A stretch of DNA of 64,000 nucleotides from Voacanga thouarsii (GCA_026120185.1 JANUWF010001213.1:1054001-1118000), one strand, 5' to 3'. Shown: positions 1-12,257, counted from the first letter of the stretch. The notes: generated by a model not told the origin, from the letters alone. A program made the numbers and translations.

Positions 1-1802
1 TACATATTTTACTTCCCAAACCCTATCACCAGCTAAGATAGTATTCTGTTCTTTTTATTTTTTTTGTCATTAATTTTTGCAACTATCCTAGGACATAGTT
101 TCCCGTTCCATTTTGCTATCCACTCTCTTTTTTCTTGAAATCTACACATCAATTGTTTCCTAATACACTCCAACATAGTTAACATTGGCTTATCCCTTAC
201 TTCCTTGACATACTAATCAAATGACTTACATATATTGTTGCAAAGAAGATCACACTTGGCAATAGAATTAAAGGTATACTAGGCCTATTGTTGAGGAGGA
301 ATTCTTGACAACCAATGAAATACTTCACCATTTAACTTCATTATTTCATCCATATGCTTCTTAAAATCCTCCTTTCTATATGCCCTAACAGCTGTCCACA
401 TCATATTTTTCAATTGCTTATCTTTAAACCATAGTTTAAAGTTGGCATATAAATGCCTTACACAAACTATATTCTCATATCCAGGCATCAAAATGGTAAT
501 ACTTTCAACCAGCCCCTGCAACCAATATAACAAAAAAGAAAGCTAGTTATATATTTTTCACTTAAATTTGCTAAAAAAAAAGAAAAGAAGAAGATGCATA
601 ATTAATTGTATATACAAATGTCCTACCTTTTATTTTTCAGAAATGAAGATCTATCCTCTTTCTTCATGTTTACCAATTTATCTTATCAAAATATCTAAAA
701 ACTAACTCTAATTGTCCCTACATTCAGACTTTACAATAGCTATTGCTATGAGAAACATCTGATTGTTTGCATCTCTACCAACAGCTTACATAAGTTGGCC
801 TCCAAAATGATTTTTCAAAAAACATGCATCCAGTCCAATGACCGGCCTACACCTATCTAGTAAACCCATGATATGTGCAGTGTACATCACATAAAATCTT
901 TTAAAGAGAGGTTCTCTGGGCAATAGCATATTGTAAACATCAATCATTGTAGAAGAACCAGGGTTCTGACGTTGGATAATGGCTGCATAATAATATACCT
1001 TTTCATATTGCTTTGCACTATAAGAAAATATAGGTTTGAGGATTGCAGACTTAGCTCTATAAACCATATTCCTACTTATATTCAACTTATGATCTCTTAT
1101 AACACTTTTCAATAACCCTATTTTTTGCTGATCCAGTTAGCTATGATTACTGAATTGTTGAATGCCCTTAGGTAGTTATGAGGCAACCCTTTCATACTTT
1201 TAATCTAAAAATTTGTAGTTCTCCCAATTATACTAGCATGAAGCCTCGAATCACACTACCTTTTGAACACAACTATAATATTATCCTTCTCAATTTTTTT
1301 CATACATGACATCTATTCCCTGATGGATGACATAGTCCTTCAAGACAGCTCTATAAACATACATACTGCTAAATATCATCCCAGAACTTTTGAAAATGCC
1401 CTCATTCTTCATTAAATTCTAGAAACTCATTTCCACATTCTTCATTATCATAATTATTTGGAGCCTCCAAAACTTCATCATCACTCAGAATACCCATTTT
1501 GTATACTTTACCATCTCTTTTGTTTTGCTAATATTCAGTGTAACATTGATGAGATTCTGTTACATCTTCATTATTCAGATGAAGCTTCATAGGTGGGATC
1601 CCAACAAGATTTGATTGGAACTCATTACCATCAACCTCAAAATAATCACAAGAATCAGTTACATCCCCATCTAAGAACAGTTCAAAATCAGACCTATTTT
1701 TACCACTGAAATCATCATCACTTTCATCAATGCTACTAGCTCTATAACTCTCATCACTACTCTCAAAAGAAATTTCTAACTTTGCACTTTGAACAAAACT
1801 AG
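1..1802 (-). pseudogene. MULE (Mutator-like) transposase, central and C-terminal part
   Basis: Translated on the minus strand, this stretch follows the usual plant MULE transposase order. It starts with an acidic linker (about 1800-1400). A transposase core follows at 1112-786, with GLDACFLKNHFGGQ and, past a stop, AVGRDANNQMF. Further on come VRHLYANFKLWFKDKQL (533-430) and WLSRIPPQQ (about 290). The frame continues towards ARDKPMLTMLE-like sequence near position 200 and runs off the window before the SWIM zinc finger. Several in-frame stops and frame changes (around 1430-1120, 780-540 and after 285) show it is dead. The N-terminal part lies at 10563-11175, beyond the inserted element A. MULE transposases cut and paste DNA between long terminal inverted repeats with 9-11 bp target duplications. 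The family call is secure; which subfamily is unknown. Confidence 0.85.
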
Positions 1803-3157
1803 TGATGCGTGTTTTTTAGTGTAGAAAATATTACCAATAAATTACACAATTAATCAAGTTTTAATTAAAATACCAACCACTAAAACCACACATACAAACA
1901 AGTATACCCCTCGTATAGCATAGGGACTAGCAAGTATTGAATCCACGGGAACTTAGACTCCCACATTACTTTACCAAAATTTTTATTGTTTAGCCAATAA
2001 AATAAGAATAGAATAAAAAAAAAGATAAAAATATATATAACTTAAGGATGTAAATTCATGTAACTAAACAATTACCTTGAAAACATAATATTGAATCACA
2101 CTCAACATTTATCATAATCAATTGTCATCTTGGCATTATGAAGGAACTTAAGTAAAATCCAATTGTTTCCTAAGTCATGAACTAATTGATATAGATTCTA
2201 CTTCTTTCCCAATCTATGAAATTACTATTCCTTAATTAATTTAGTAGTTTTTTCAATCAAATCAAAGCAACCAAAAGATGCATTAAACTCGTACCTTATA
2301 AACATGAAATTAGCCAATAATCTTATACTTTAGGTAAAATCAACCAATCTTTGATTACTTTAGTTCTTTAATCTTAACTTCGTTTCCCAAGTCCATTAAG
2401 ATCTAACAAATATGAAATCAATGCAATGAACTTCTAACATCGTTTCCTAAGTCAATTAGAAGAAAATGCATTAATAACCAATGATAATAAGTAATCAAAT
2501 ACCAAGAACAACAATAGATTGATCAAAATCCCAATTAACTTAAAATCATAGTCTCCAAAATAATATTCAATTACAATTAAAATATTAAGAACATTATTGT
2601 TCTAGAAAAGAAAACAAAGGATAAAAGATAGAACTCATAGACAAGCCTTTCTTCTTCTTTTGAAAACCTGCTTTGAACAATACCCATTTGAGTGGTGATT
2701 TCGTTTTTGAATAATAAGTAGCTGGCTTAGATCCTTTAAATTACACCTTTATCTTGTGTTTTTTTTAAATAGGCTTTCAAGAGGCTAAAATTCATTCCCT
2801 AAGAGTCCTGGGTCGAGTAGAGATTGCAAAATACCAAACTCTTAGAAATTACCAAATCAGTGCAAAAATTGGAAAACATGCTAACATAGACCAGAATGGA
2901 GCTGGCGCCGGCTTGGAGGGTCATGGCCAGTGCCGGCTGTGCTTTGTTGGCCCAGTTGTGCTCTATTTTTCGTGCAAAAATTCTCCTGTTTCTCTAAAAT
3001 GGGGCCGGCATCAGTTTTGTGGCCACAGCCGGCATCGGTCGTGCTCTGACGGAGACAGTTTTGTCGTTTTTTTCGTTGTTTCTGCAATAAATTCCAAAAT
3101 ACATTTCCAAGGGTAAAATATCAAATATGAAGGAATATACCTAGTTATTATAACAAA

Positions 3158-6100
3158 TGTGAAACCCTAGTTGAAACCAACCTTAGAGTAAGGGGGTTGG
3201 GATACATATTATATTTTATTGCATGTTTAAATATATTTTTATATGATTTTATGTGCTTTGGATTTGTGTGTTGTAGTCTCGAGGGCTTGATCATGTTTAT
3301 TGAGTAAGAAGGAAAAAATGGTAATTTTTGCTTGAGGTGAAAAATAGGGAGATAGCTTGAGGATTAAATAGGAAAAATATTTTAGAGAGAAAATAAGAAT
3401 AAGAGTTGTTGTGGTGTAGTGGTTAGAGCTATGGAATTAATTCTTGAGGTCTTAAGTTCAAATTCTATCATTGGAGCTTTAGCATGATTAAATTTTATTT
3501 TTGTTTGGGAAGGGGTATCTTCGGCCTTAAGTGCTTTAGCATAAGGTAGAGGTGTTGTCCCAGGGGAGACATGATAGGAGTACTCTAATCCTATTATTGT
3601 GCCCTACTCAAAAATTTCTAAGGAATTCATTCCTCGATCTTTAATTTTTCCTAATTCTTAAGTTATTAGATTGGACAAATTTGTTCTAGTCAATTTCATT
3701 CCAGAATTTTCAGTAAAGCGCTGTAGCTTTGAAGGTTCAAAATGTCTAAGGGAAAGACATCTTATGGACCGAAAATGTGGAAGAGATGGGGAAGGTTTCA
3801 AGAGAATTAATTCCCCTAGTGAACCTTCTAAACTTCACTCTAGCTAGGTTCATTTTCCTTCATGTAATGAATTGAAAATTTTCCAACTTCTTGTGCCTTC
3901 AAGGTGTCGAAATTCTCAGCCATTATTCCCTCCTAAATGCTGCCAGAAAATGGCCCTTTTTATCAGCTTGAAATCTAAAATTTTTCGGTTAATTTTGGGC
4001 TGCACAAATGCTGTGCAAAACCAGAAAAATTTCTGGTTGAAATCGCAACTTTGGAGGTCTTCAACCAAGCTATTTTCTTCCAGTTTTCTCCCAACTCCTT
4101 AGCCACGTTTTTCCTCCATGAAGCAGGCTGGAAACCAGCCATGAAAGGCCTCTAAAATCTCCTTCAAACTCTTTGCAACCTGGCTGGAAAATGGTAGCTG
4201 AAACTGCCCAGAAAAATTCTAGCAATGGCGAAATTCTGTACAGTAATTTTTTCAGCTTTGTTTCCTATTCCAGCCTTGGCCGAAACTTCATCTTTCTTCT
4301 GCACAAACCACTCTTAAATAGCCTTGAACTGAACTCTATTGTCTTTCCCAAGCTTCTACACGAAAATCAGACATGGCTGCCCGAAAATATCTCTAACAAA
4401 TCACTGCAATCATGCCTTGATTGGATACCAAAATTCCAGCAAACTTAATTTAGCAACCTTCCATAAAATGTCCTTCAAACAACCAGACATTCCCTTCACC
4501 ATTACACTCCTTCTTTTCGGCCATCATTAACCTTCTTCAACCAGCTTTCATTCAGCAGAAACACAAAAAGCTTCCATTGAACAAAGATATTCTTGCTATA
4601 TTTTGTTTCCAAATTTGATCCCCAAAAATATTCTTTTAGGATTTCAACAACCAACCTTTCCTTTTCCTTTCAAACTAGAAAAATCATTTTTCTAAACTAC
4701 ACAAATAATTCGGCCACTGCACACACAGAGTTTCGGCAGCCACAAACCAAAATTCCTCCATTCTCTTCAACCTTCAAGCACACATAGAATACCAAGAATA
4801 CCTACTCCGTTCTTTCGCCTAATACCTCTCCAAATCACTTCAAACTTCTTCCAAAAATTCTAGATTTCATCTACTCACTACCGTGAGTCCATCCATACCA
4901 TTTTTAACATCAAACTCCAAAATCTAACTTGCTCTTTTGGATAAAAAATAAAAAATTTTGTGAAGGCTCAAGAACACCTTCAAGGTAGGTTTGTTCAAAC
5001 AACTTCATCTTCACTAATCTTTGACCTCTAATGAATATAGATATGAATAAGCATGCTAATGGACTCTCTTCCTCTCTTTTCTCTCTCTCTCTCTCCCTCT
5101 TGGCCGAACACTCTCCTCTTCTTGGCCGAATGGTTCTTCACTAATGGCCATGCTTTCTTCATCTTCCTTGGATGGATTTAGACATCTAGGAGTTGAGATC
5201 CATTCGAAACTCCTTCAAGGCACTCATACATCAAGTAAGCCTTTTCAACCCTCCTTTTTAAATTCTAGATTCATGTCTCTAGGATGATATTGGTAGGAGA
5301 TGGATTATGAATAGGATTTGAGTATGTATTGTTGTGATGAGTAGAGATTGAAGCATGAATAAATGTGTGTTTATGATGGAGATGGGATTTATGCATGAGT
5401 TGATTATCTTGGTTGATTGTATAGTATTTTTAGGGTTTAATGCATGTCTCCATGTCATAGGTAGTATTTGTGATCAAGTATGCTAGAGATTATGTCATTT
5501 ATGATGAATATGATTTATATTCATGTATGATTATTGAAGCCATGATTATGTTTATGCTAGTAGAGGTTGGATCATGCTTTGATAAATTTGGATCTATATT
5601 TTTATTCATGATTTGGATGATTTGATGAATTGAAGTGGAGTATATGTTCATGATTATAGTTAGCAAATAGAATTATGATCATGACCTAGTTGTCCCTAAG
5701 CTAAATTTTATTTCTTCAATAAAATGTTTAATATTATGAATTTTGCTAGTAATTTCGAAAAACTCTAGGAAGGATAGATTTTGATTATATATATATATAT
5801 TACGGCAAGCCAAATGTAGAGTGCATGGACACTCATTTCTGTAAAGACAATTGAGGATTGACTCTTTCCTTATTTCAGTCAAACAATTATTTGAAAATCT
5901 TTAAGCAGATTTACTCAAACTCAAAACTCTTTCTAAAACTGATTTTGACAAAGACTTTGGAAACCCTTAATTGCCATTTTCAAGTGGAACTATGTTTTGT
6001 TCATTTTTCCCAAGTGGGATACGTTACGTTGAGTATTCAATAAGGGTGGATTGCTATGACTAGTCTGTGAAGGTTTAGGGTAAGTCTCTCAGTAGGTGGC

Positions 6101-6862
6101 CACCTCTAAGGGATGAGTCCTGCCCGGATAAGATGTCAGTCCAGTAAGTCGTGTCGGTCCGAGTTAGAAGTTTATTTTTTAGTCAAGTGACTGTATTTTG
6201 CCGGAATGGACACTCGATTGTTGTTTGGGTATAGAGAAGAAGGAGTATCTTGCGCGGTAGGCCGATCACCTACCTTTTTTGTCAGTCTGCATAAAGTGTC
6301 GGCATTCTAACCGGTTATGGGGCCTAACGTATGGTAACCTATGATCATTTCTTTTAAGTGGTTGATTTTATTGACTATGTATGGTTGGAAAAGCCAAAAC
6401 ACCACTCTTGATTTTAACTAATGTTTATTGCTTGCTAATATTTCTCTTATAAAGATTTATACTTTGCATTCACGAACTGTTTTCATTGGACACTCAAAGC
6501 ACACACGAACTTACTGAAATTTTTGTCTCATCACCATTTTTACCATGTTTTCAGGTCGATTCTGCTGTGGGGATGAGTAGCTAGATATTGCCTGCCTTGG
6601 AAGATTTTCTGATAATTTATTTTGTGTAGTGCTTTGGGGAGATGAGAGTGGATAAATTTTATTAGGGATTTGTTTTTGTTATTCTTGGATTTATTCTTGG
6701 ATTTATTCTTGAATTTATTCTTGGGTTGTAATAAATTTTAAGTTAAAGTATTATTTTTTTTATTCCGTAATTTTATTTGTGTGATCTAGTTATAAAGACC
6801 CATTGTCCTTTGGATGGGGCGACATCCCCGGCCCTAGCGGGCTTAGGTAATGGGGTGTTACA
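3158..6862 (+). mobile_element. Solo giant LTR S1 (gypsy type, TGTGAAACCC...GGGGTGTTACA)
   Basis: The sequence starts TGTGAAACCC and ends GGGGTGTTACA. It is bounded by a perfect 5-bp duplication ACAAA (3153-3157 and 6863-6867). Comparing element A's two LTRs shows exactly where it entered. TG...CA ends, the 5-bp duplication and the lack of coding sequence fit a solo LTR left after LTR-LTR recombination. It is colinear with S2 (53490-57876) and shares its last part (GTTATAAAGACCC...GTCCTTTGGA...GGGGTGTTACA) with the LTRs of Gypsy1. That makes it a chromovirus-type LTR in plus orientation. At 3705 bp it is exceptionally long. It is about 680 bp shorter than S2, mainly through one deletion near 5790-5800. 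Confidence 0.85.
3412..3466 (+). repeat. tRNA-like A and B box pair inside S1
   Basis: TGGTGTAGTGGTTAGAGC (3412-3429) resembles a tRNA A box, and AGTTCAAATTC (3455-3465) resembles a B box, about 40 bp apart as in tRNAs and tRNA-derived SINEs. The same pair sits at the same distance from the start of S2 and, more decayed, in the Gypsy1 5' LTR. No cloverleaf was confirmed, so it is not called a tRNA gene. Confidence 0.5.
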
Positions 6863-6925
6863 ACAAATATATTACAAAACACCTTTAAATAACTAGAAAA
6901 ATATAGATGAATTTTACCCCTATCA

Positions 6926-6962
6926 CATATCCCCACAGTTGAACTTTTGTTTGTCCTTAAGC
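6926..6962 (-). other. Polypurine tract of element A
   Basis: Directly upstream of the 3' LTR, the minus strand reads AAGGACAAACAAAAG followed by AACTGTGGGGATATG and then the LTR start TGATAGGGG. It matches the tract before the 3' LTRs of B and C (GAGGACAAGCAAA...AAGTGTGGGGG). It would prime plus-strand DNA synthesis. Confidence 0.7.
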
Positions 6963-8615
6963 AAATAAGAATTAGACACTAAGTAAATGGCTTAAGACAA
7001 AACAACTTTTCAACTTATCCTTAGCAAATTCATCCATAAGAGGAATAATCTTCTTCCAACTTCAAATACAAACTTGTCATTCATTCAACCATTTTAAAAA
7101 GTTTTAAACTCATATATTAAATCAAATAATCCCAAGGCCATCAAAGTTAAGTTAAACAAGCTTATATCTAGTACAAGAAAATTTACATAAATCATACAAG
7201 TCAAGGCATTTAACCAATTCAAGTATTATAAACTCAAATTTACACAACTCAAGTTAATGAAATAAAAAAAAAAAAAATACTCTACTCTCTTTTTATTTTC
7301 AATGACTTAGGGAATTAATAGCCTCAAGTGAATGGATTTTTCTTCACGCACCATATTGGCCCCCTTATAGTCATTATCATTTTTTTTCTCTTTCCTCTTT
7401 CTCTTCAACATTTTCTTTCTTTGCTCTTTCTTGCCCTCTTGCCTTTTTGCCTTCAGGATAGCCTCAAGAGAGTGTATCGAATAATATTTGCTACTTCTCT
7501 CTATATTAACCCCCTTTTCTGCAAAGGGTCTTCTTTTTTCTTTTTTTTTTTTTCAAAGATAAAAGAATTCTTTTTTTTTCCAACTTAATTTTTTCATCTC
7601 ACATAACAATGAATTTTTTTTCATTCATTATTTTTTCTATCTTCTTCACATTCTTTATTCACAACCAAAAGTTAAGCAAATTTTAAATCTATAATACAAT
7701 AATTAATCAACAACTTTTCCATATTTCATCATATCATCCACATTCAAACTTAAAGAATAAAATAAAACTCAAATACCAAATATAACCAAGGTTAACTTAA
7801 ATTCTCAAGACTTGGTAAAATCCAACATAATACATAAGTTTATCTTTTTAAATAAAATCAACCATAACGATTGACAAATCCATATCCAAAATCAAATAGA
7901 AAATCATAACTTTATTTTAGACAAATAAGTTCAATTTTGCTCCACAATTTCCAAACTTTTAAATTTGTCAAATTTTCAAAAATTTCAAGGAAATTGCAAT
8001 AAAATGATTTTTAAAATTTTTTAAAAATTTTTCCAAATAGTTTTAAATAGTTTAAAATTTTTCCAAATAGCTCAATACCAAGAAAACACTAAGATAATTG
8101 ATAAAAACTTGGACAAAGAATATCACCAAACCACTCTCCCACACTTAAACTAGATAATGTTCTCATTGGCTAAAATTAAAACACAAAGCATCTCCGAAGG
8201 GACCAAAAAATAATAAAGGAGGTAGAAGGTTAAGCAATACTTTCCAAGTACAATAACACTCCAATAGATATCAAAACTTGGAATAGAGAGAATGGCTTAT
8301 CCAAGAAATATTTATTTGACCCGACAAAATAAAAAACTCCTAAAAGATCAAAGAAAAGAATAACTAACATAAAACACAAGAAAGACTAATAAAACTCCTT
8401 AGAAGAAACACAATGACTCACTCCCCCACACTTAAACTGAAAAATAATTTCCTTGTTTGGGAAAGAAAAAAGATGCCTAACAATAATTTAAAAAAAAAAA
8501 AAAAACAAAGATACAACTCTTTCCACTCATCATACTTCCTTATCAAACCTTTGTAAAAGAAATTAATGTTCATTGAAAAAGGTAGGTATGACAAAAGTAG
8601 AAATAAGAGAGGGTT
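6963..8615 (-). other. Long noncoding 3' part of element A
   Basis: No coding signal was seen. The element's sense (minus) strand is purine-rich here; on the plus strand this appears as T/C runs at about 7290-7640. The blocks around 7350 (GGCCCCCTTATAG) and 7508 (AACCCCCTTTTCTG) are the complements of GAAAAGGGGG motifs at 19440 and 19557 in element B, so this region is homologous to 18890-20020. Two copies of an internal polypurine motif lie at 8133-8150 and 8421-8440. Confidence 0.6.
8421..8440 (-). other. Internal polypurine-like motif of element A
   Basis: On the minus strand it reads CAGTTTAAGTGTGGGGGAG, the same motif as at 18891-18910 in B and 49631-49650 in C. A second copy (AGTTTAAGTGTGGGAGAG) lies at 8133-8150. 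It resembles the 3' polypurine tract but sits about 1.5 kb upstream of the 3' LTR. Confidence 0.6.
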
Positions 8616-9395
8616 TTAAAAAATGGAGGGTTCATAAAAAATATTAGTTGCAATGAATGTAAATGTATGACCCCCCTTCTGTAGCACCTTTTTGGACATA
8701 CAAATCAAGTTCCCAACACAAATATGTAAATTATGTCTAAAAAACGTATAAATATTAGAATTTCCACTTATCCTTTCAAAAGATTTGTCACAATGAAAAT
8801 TTTTCTTAAAACTTAACAATTGAGTTCTTAAAGATGGGATTAAGAAATCCTTACTTTTCAATCCATAGTCTACAAAAAATAAATTACCTCCCTTTAGATG
8901 GGGTAAATGGTAGAATTTGTTAGCATACTCCAAGGGTTTTTTATGATGTATCAGTGAAAGATCCAACTCCTTGAGGCATGTTAAGCTGAACACATCATCA
9001 TTTGGACCATTGTTCTTCAAGAATTGAGAGGAATCTAAGAAATCACGTGACAAAGAGAGGTTAGAATTATTAGCACATAGAGTAGAATCAAATATCTCTC
9101 TTGCCACATTAGGCAATTGTTCCTCATATCCTCCATCATCTCCTTGGGGGTCCTTTTGTGCAAGTATATAGGCCTTTATGGCATCTTCAACTAACTTGGC
9201 TAATTGTGTTCTTGCAGAGTTCATTCGTTGGGATGCTTCTTCGTACCCCTTAATGAACGTGTTTGTGTTGGTAATAAAAGAATTTACTAATACTTCTAAT
9301 GACGTCTCACTAAAAGCTTCAATCCGAGCTTGCAACATTTCCAACGTATTGTCCTTATAGCTCTTTTAACATTGTGCCCATGAATAATTGTCCAT
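8616..9395 (-). pseudogene. Unrecognised element-encoded protein of A (about 259 codons)
   Basis: An open frame of 242 residues runs from 9344 to 8616 on the minus strand. The likely true start is the ATG at 9395-9393 (MDNYSWAQC, then a TAA at codon 10, then KSYKDNTLE into the long frame). That single stop makes it a pseudogene, or the internal ATG is used. It sits where gag would be, just after the primer site. The N-terminal third (LEMLQARIEAFSETSLEVL through LAKLVEDAIKAYIL) looks helical, perhaps coiled-coil. The middle is acidic and the C-terminal half mixed. I see no CCHC knuckle, no protease motif and no RT motif. I do not recognise the family. A Gag-like or accessory role is possible from position alone. 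Confidence 0.5.
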
Positions 9396-9603
9396 GATAA
9401 TGTTTTGAATTTCGCACTTAAAGAAAAATAAAAATCAAATAAAAAATAAAAATAAAAACAAACAAAAATAACAGAAAAATAAAGAAAAGAAAAATATACA
9501 AATTAGAAATATTCACAAACTACCTAAATATAAAAGTTAGTGATACATACAAATACAATAAAGGCTAAATCAACAAGATTCAAGTATTTTCAATAGTGCC
9601 CAT

Positions 9604-9626
9604 CCCCGATAATGACGCCAAAAACT
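9604..9626 (-). other. Degenerate primer binding site of element A (tRNA-Asp type)
   Basis: On the minus strand, AGTTTTTGGCGTCATTATCG follows the 5' LTR directly. It differs by a few bases from AGTTTTTGGCGCCGTTGCC in elements B and C, which is complementary to the 3' end of plant tRNA-Asp. This fixes the element's orientation. Confidence 0.7.
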
Positions 9627-10557
9627 TGATACGTGTTTTATAATGTAGAAAGTATTACCAATAAATTACACAATTAATCAAGTTTTAATTAAATTACCAA
9701 CTACTAAAACCACACATTTGGGCAAGTATACCATCGTATAGTATAGGGATTAGCAAGTATCGAAACTACAGGAACTTAGGCTCCCACCTTATTTTACCTA
9801 AATCTTTATTGTTTAGCCAATAAAATAAGAAGAGAAAAAAAAGGATAAAAATAAATATAACTCAAGGATGAAAATTCATATAACTAGATAATTATTTTGA
9901 AAATATAATAGTGAATTACTTAGCATTTATCACAATCAACTGTCATCTTAGCATTATGAAGGAATTTAAGTAAAATCTAATCATTTCCCAAGTCATGAAC
10001 TTACTTATGTAGATTCCATTTCTTTCCCAATCCATGAAATCACTATCCTGAATTGAGTGGTGATTTTATCTTTGAATAGTAAGTAGCTAGCTTGGATCCT
10101 TCAAACCTTTGTCTTGTGTTTTTCTTGTTTAAATAGGCTTTCAAAAGGCTAAAATTCATTCCCTAAGAATCCTGGGCCGAGTAGAGATTGGAAAATACCA
10201 AAACTCTTGAAAATTAATTGCGTAAAATTAGAAAGCTCGCCGACATGGACTAGAGTGGAGTCGGTGCTGGCTTGGAGCAGTGCTCTATCAGCTTGGTCGT
10301 GCTCTGTTTTTCGTGCAAAAATTTCTCTGTTTCTCCAGAATGGGCCCGGCGTCGGTTCTGTGGCCTCAGCCAGCATCGGCCGTACTCTAACGGCGATGGT
10401 TTTGTCGTTTTTTCATCGTTTTCTGCAATAAAATTCTAAAACACATTTTCAAGGGTAAAATATCAAATATGAAGGAATATGTCTAGTTATTACAACAAAT
10501 GTATCACAAAACACCCTCAAATAACTAGAAAAATATAAATGAATTTTGCCCCTATTA
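9627..10557 (-). repeat. 5' LTR of element A
   Basis: It matches 1803-6925 (without S1) at both ends. The end at 10557 reads CATTA-type (ATTA) where the partner has ATCA, a single C-to-T change. A GC-rich block (about 10215-10400) holds GGCCCGGCG and CAGCATCGGCC motifs like those at 2895-3060. A weak TATA-like TATTTAAA lies on the minus strand near 10130, in the place of the TATAAA boxes of B and C. Confidence 0.8.
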
Positions 10558-10562
10558 ACTAT

Positions 10563-11175
10563 TATATTCAAATTCCTTATCAACAGCCTCAGGTATGTAA
10601 GATTGATCAGAATTGATATCCTCACTATCCCCAACAAGTTCAACATTGATCATGTTTGATTCTAGAGTAGTCACACTCACCTCTCCACCTCTTTGCACTT
10701 CTATATCCACCATATTTGATTCTAATTCAGATACTTCTATCACTGCAACATCATCAGACATTCTACCCCTTCCAGCACTTACTTTAGCTAAACTTGGATC
10801 ATGTTCATCAACTGCAGTAGCTTCAGGGTGTTCAAAAGTGGGTAATTCACCAATATATAATAGAACTACATCTTCACGCTTACACTAACTTATCATTCTA
10901 ACCACACTAGCATCATTATCCAAAAGTTTTAACCTATTTTCCATAGTGTTGTTAGGTAATCTATAATATATTATCATGTCATCCTTAAGGTTAAGCTTCT
11001 TAAATACTCTTATTAGTTCCACATGAGACAAATATTCCGTGTCAATATTATCAAAATAATCAATCCTTCCCCTAATGTAATTTAAAAATAGGTTGTGAAT
11101 GAATTCACTTCCATATCGAATTTCAAAAGTCAATCTTTTTTCATCCATATTCAAACTATAACTCAGATCATCCAC
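10563..11175 (-). pseudogene. MULE transposase, N-terminal PB1-like part
   Basis: The minus-strand frame from 11175 (MDDLSYSLNMDEKRLTFEI...) gives about 96 residues typical of the N-terminal PB1-like domain of plant MULE transposases: HVELIRVFKKLNL, IIYYRLP and a conserved hydrophobic pattern. A TAG stop follows near 10885. The frame then continues as CKREDVVLLYIGELP and an acidic tail (10761-10563). The gene resumes at 1802 beyond element A. The start codon at 11175 fits the family. It is dead through the stop and the insertion. Confidence 0.75.
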
Positions 11176-12257
11176 AAAAACAAAAAAAGTAAAAAGAGAT
11201 CAATACTTAAATAGAGGAAAACAGAGAAATATTATAGAAGTTCAAATACATACAATAATGAATTTTTATTTTTATTTTTTTGGTTATGGAAGTACCCAAA
11301 TACAGAAATAAATGGGGGACCACATTCACGAAGCTACATAAATAACACCTCGATCATCTATCTTTTTTTAAAAAATAACATTAAAGTAAATTTAAAAGGG
11401 ACCCAATGCAAGACATGAAAAGGGTTTCAAAATTCCTGAATAATAGAGCTTATCATATATTGAAATTAGACATTATCAAGGTATATTATCTAAAAAAAAT
11501 TCAAACTTCAACCCATCTGTTCAAAAAGAATAATAGAATAGAAGAAAAAAATGATTTTTTGGTGCCATTCTTCGACAACAAAAGCTCATAAAGTTAAAAA
11601 AAAAAAAATTATCTTTGAATCTCATAGGATTACCTTTCGACCAAATAGTGTCAAGTCACAAATTACTTTGATTGAGCCTTTGGATCATGGGACAAAAGGT
11701 TTTCAGCCTCATATTTTTAGTCTCCTATCTGAGAGGACAAAGGGTTTATATTGTTTGAATGGACTCAGAAACAACGAACTCTCTTTGCTATAGTAGAAGT
11801 TTCATAGTAAAGTTACAATAAACAAGATGGGTTTGGTATTTTTTGGGTGTTAATAGAGATCGGGCTTTGAATGGATTCTAAGATTTCATCTCATCCTCTA
11901 GTATTCTTTTTGATAATGGTGAAGACGATGGAAAATGAAGGAGTTGAAAAGCAAGACATGTAGAAGGTTTGAGAAAGTTGCCTTGGGATTCTTGCAATCG
12001 GCCTATTGCATTTTCCTCCATACCGAAGGGCACTTTAGTGATCACAGTCATTTTATGGGCAATTTTGACATTTCACGTAACACGTTAGTGTCCATCTAAC
12101 TGCTCTGGATAGACATTCAATTGGAGGGTGAAATTTGAGCAATTTTTTAAAAGGAGATAAATTGAGATTTAGGGTATAGTACATGTTTTTTTTCCTAATT
12201 AACCGTAGGAAGTATTTTCACTAGCCCTTCAAAAAACGTGTCATGGACATGGTATAA

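Larger units (their letters stand above)
1803..6925 (-). repeat. 3' LTR of element A, interrupted by solo LTR S1
   Basis: The two parts, 1803-3157 and 6863-6925, together match the other LTR (9627-10557) from the TGATGCGTG / TGATACGTG end to the CCCCTATCA / CCCCTATTA end. Removing 3158-6862 and one ACAAA restores an LTR of about 1.4 kb. The copy at 9627-10557 is shorter because it lacks the middle part (about 2240-2680 here). A GC-rich patch with GCCGGC-type motifs (about 2895-3060) stands out in AT-rich sequence and recurs in the partner LTR. Confidence 0.8.
1803..10557 (-). mobile_element. Athila-like non-autonomous LTR retrotransposon A
   Basis: The ends are direct repeats (1803-6925 minus the S1 insertion, and 9627-10557), reading on the minus strand TGATAGGGG...CATCA. 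Element order on the minus strand is 5' LTR (10557-9627), degenerate tRNA-Asp-type primer site, one ORF of unknown function (about 9395-8616), a long noncoding region, polypurine tract and 3' LTR (6925-1803). Flanks are ACTAG (1798-1802) and ACTAT (10558-10562), a 5-bp target duplication with one mismatch. Without S1 and its duplication the element is about 5.0 kb. There is no gag or pol, so it must have moved with proteins from a relative. It split the MULE transposase gene. Confidence 0.85.

Noticed and set aside
3872..4787. Several frames of 60-90 residues inside S1
   Set aside because: They are not conserved as frames in the colinear S2.
7328..7588. Hydrophobic 86-residue frame
   Set aside because: It lies on the antisense strand of the purine-rich block of element A; T-rich codons give Phe and Leu by composition.
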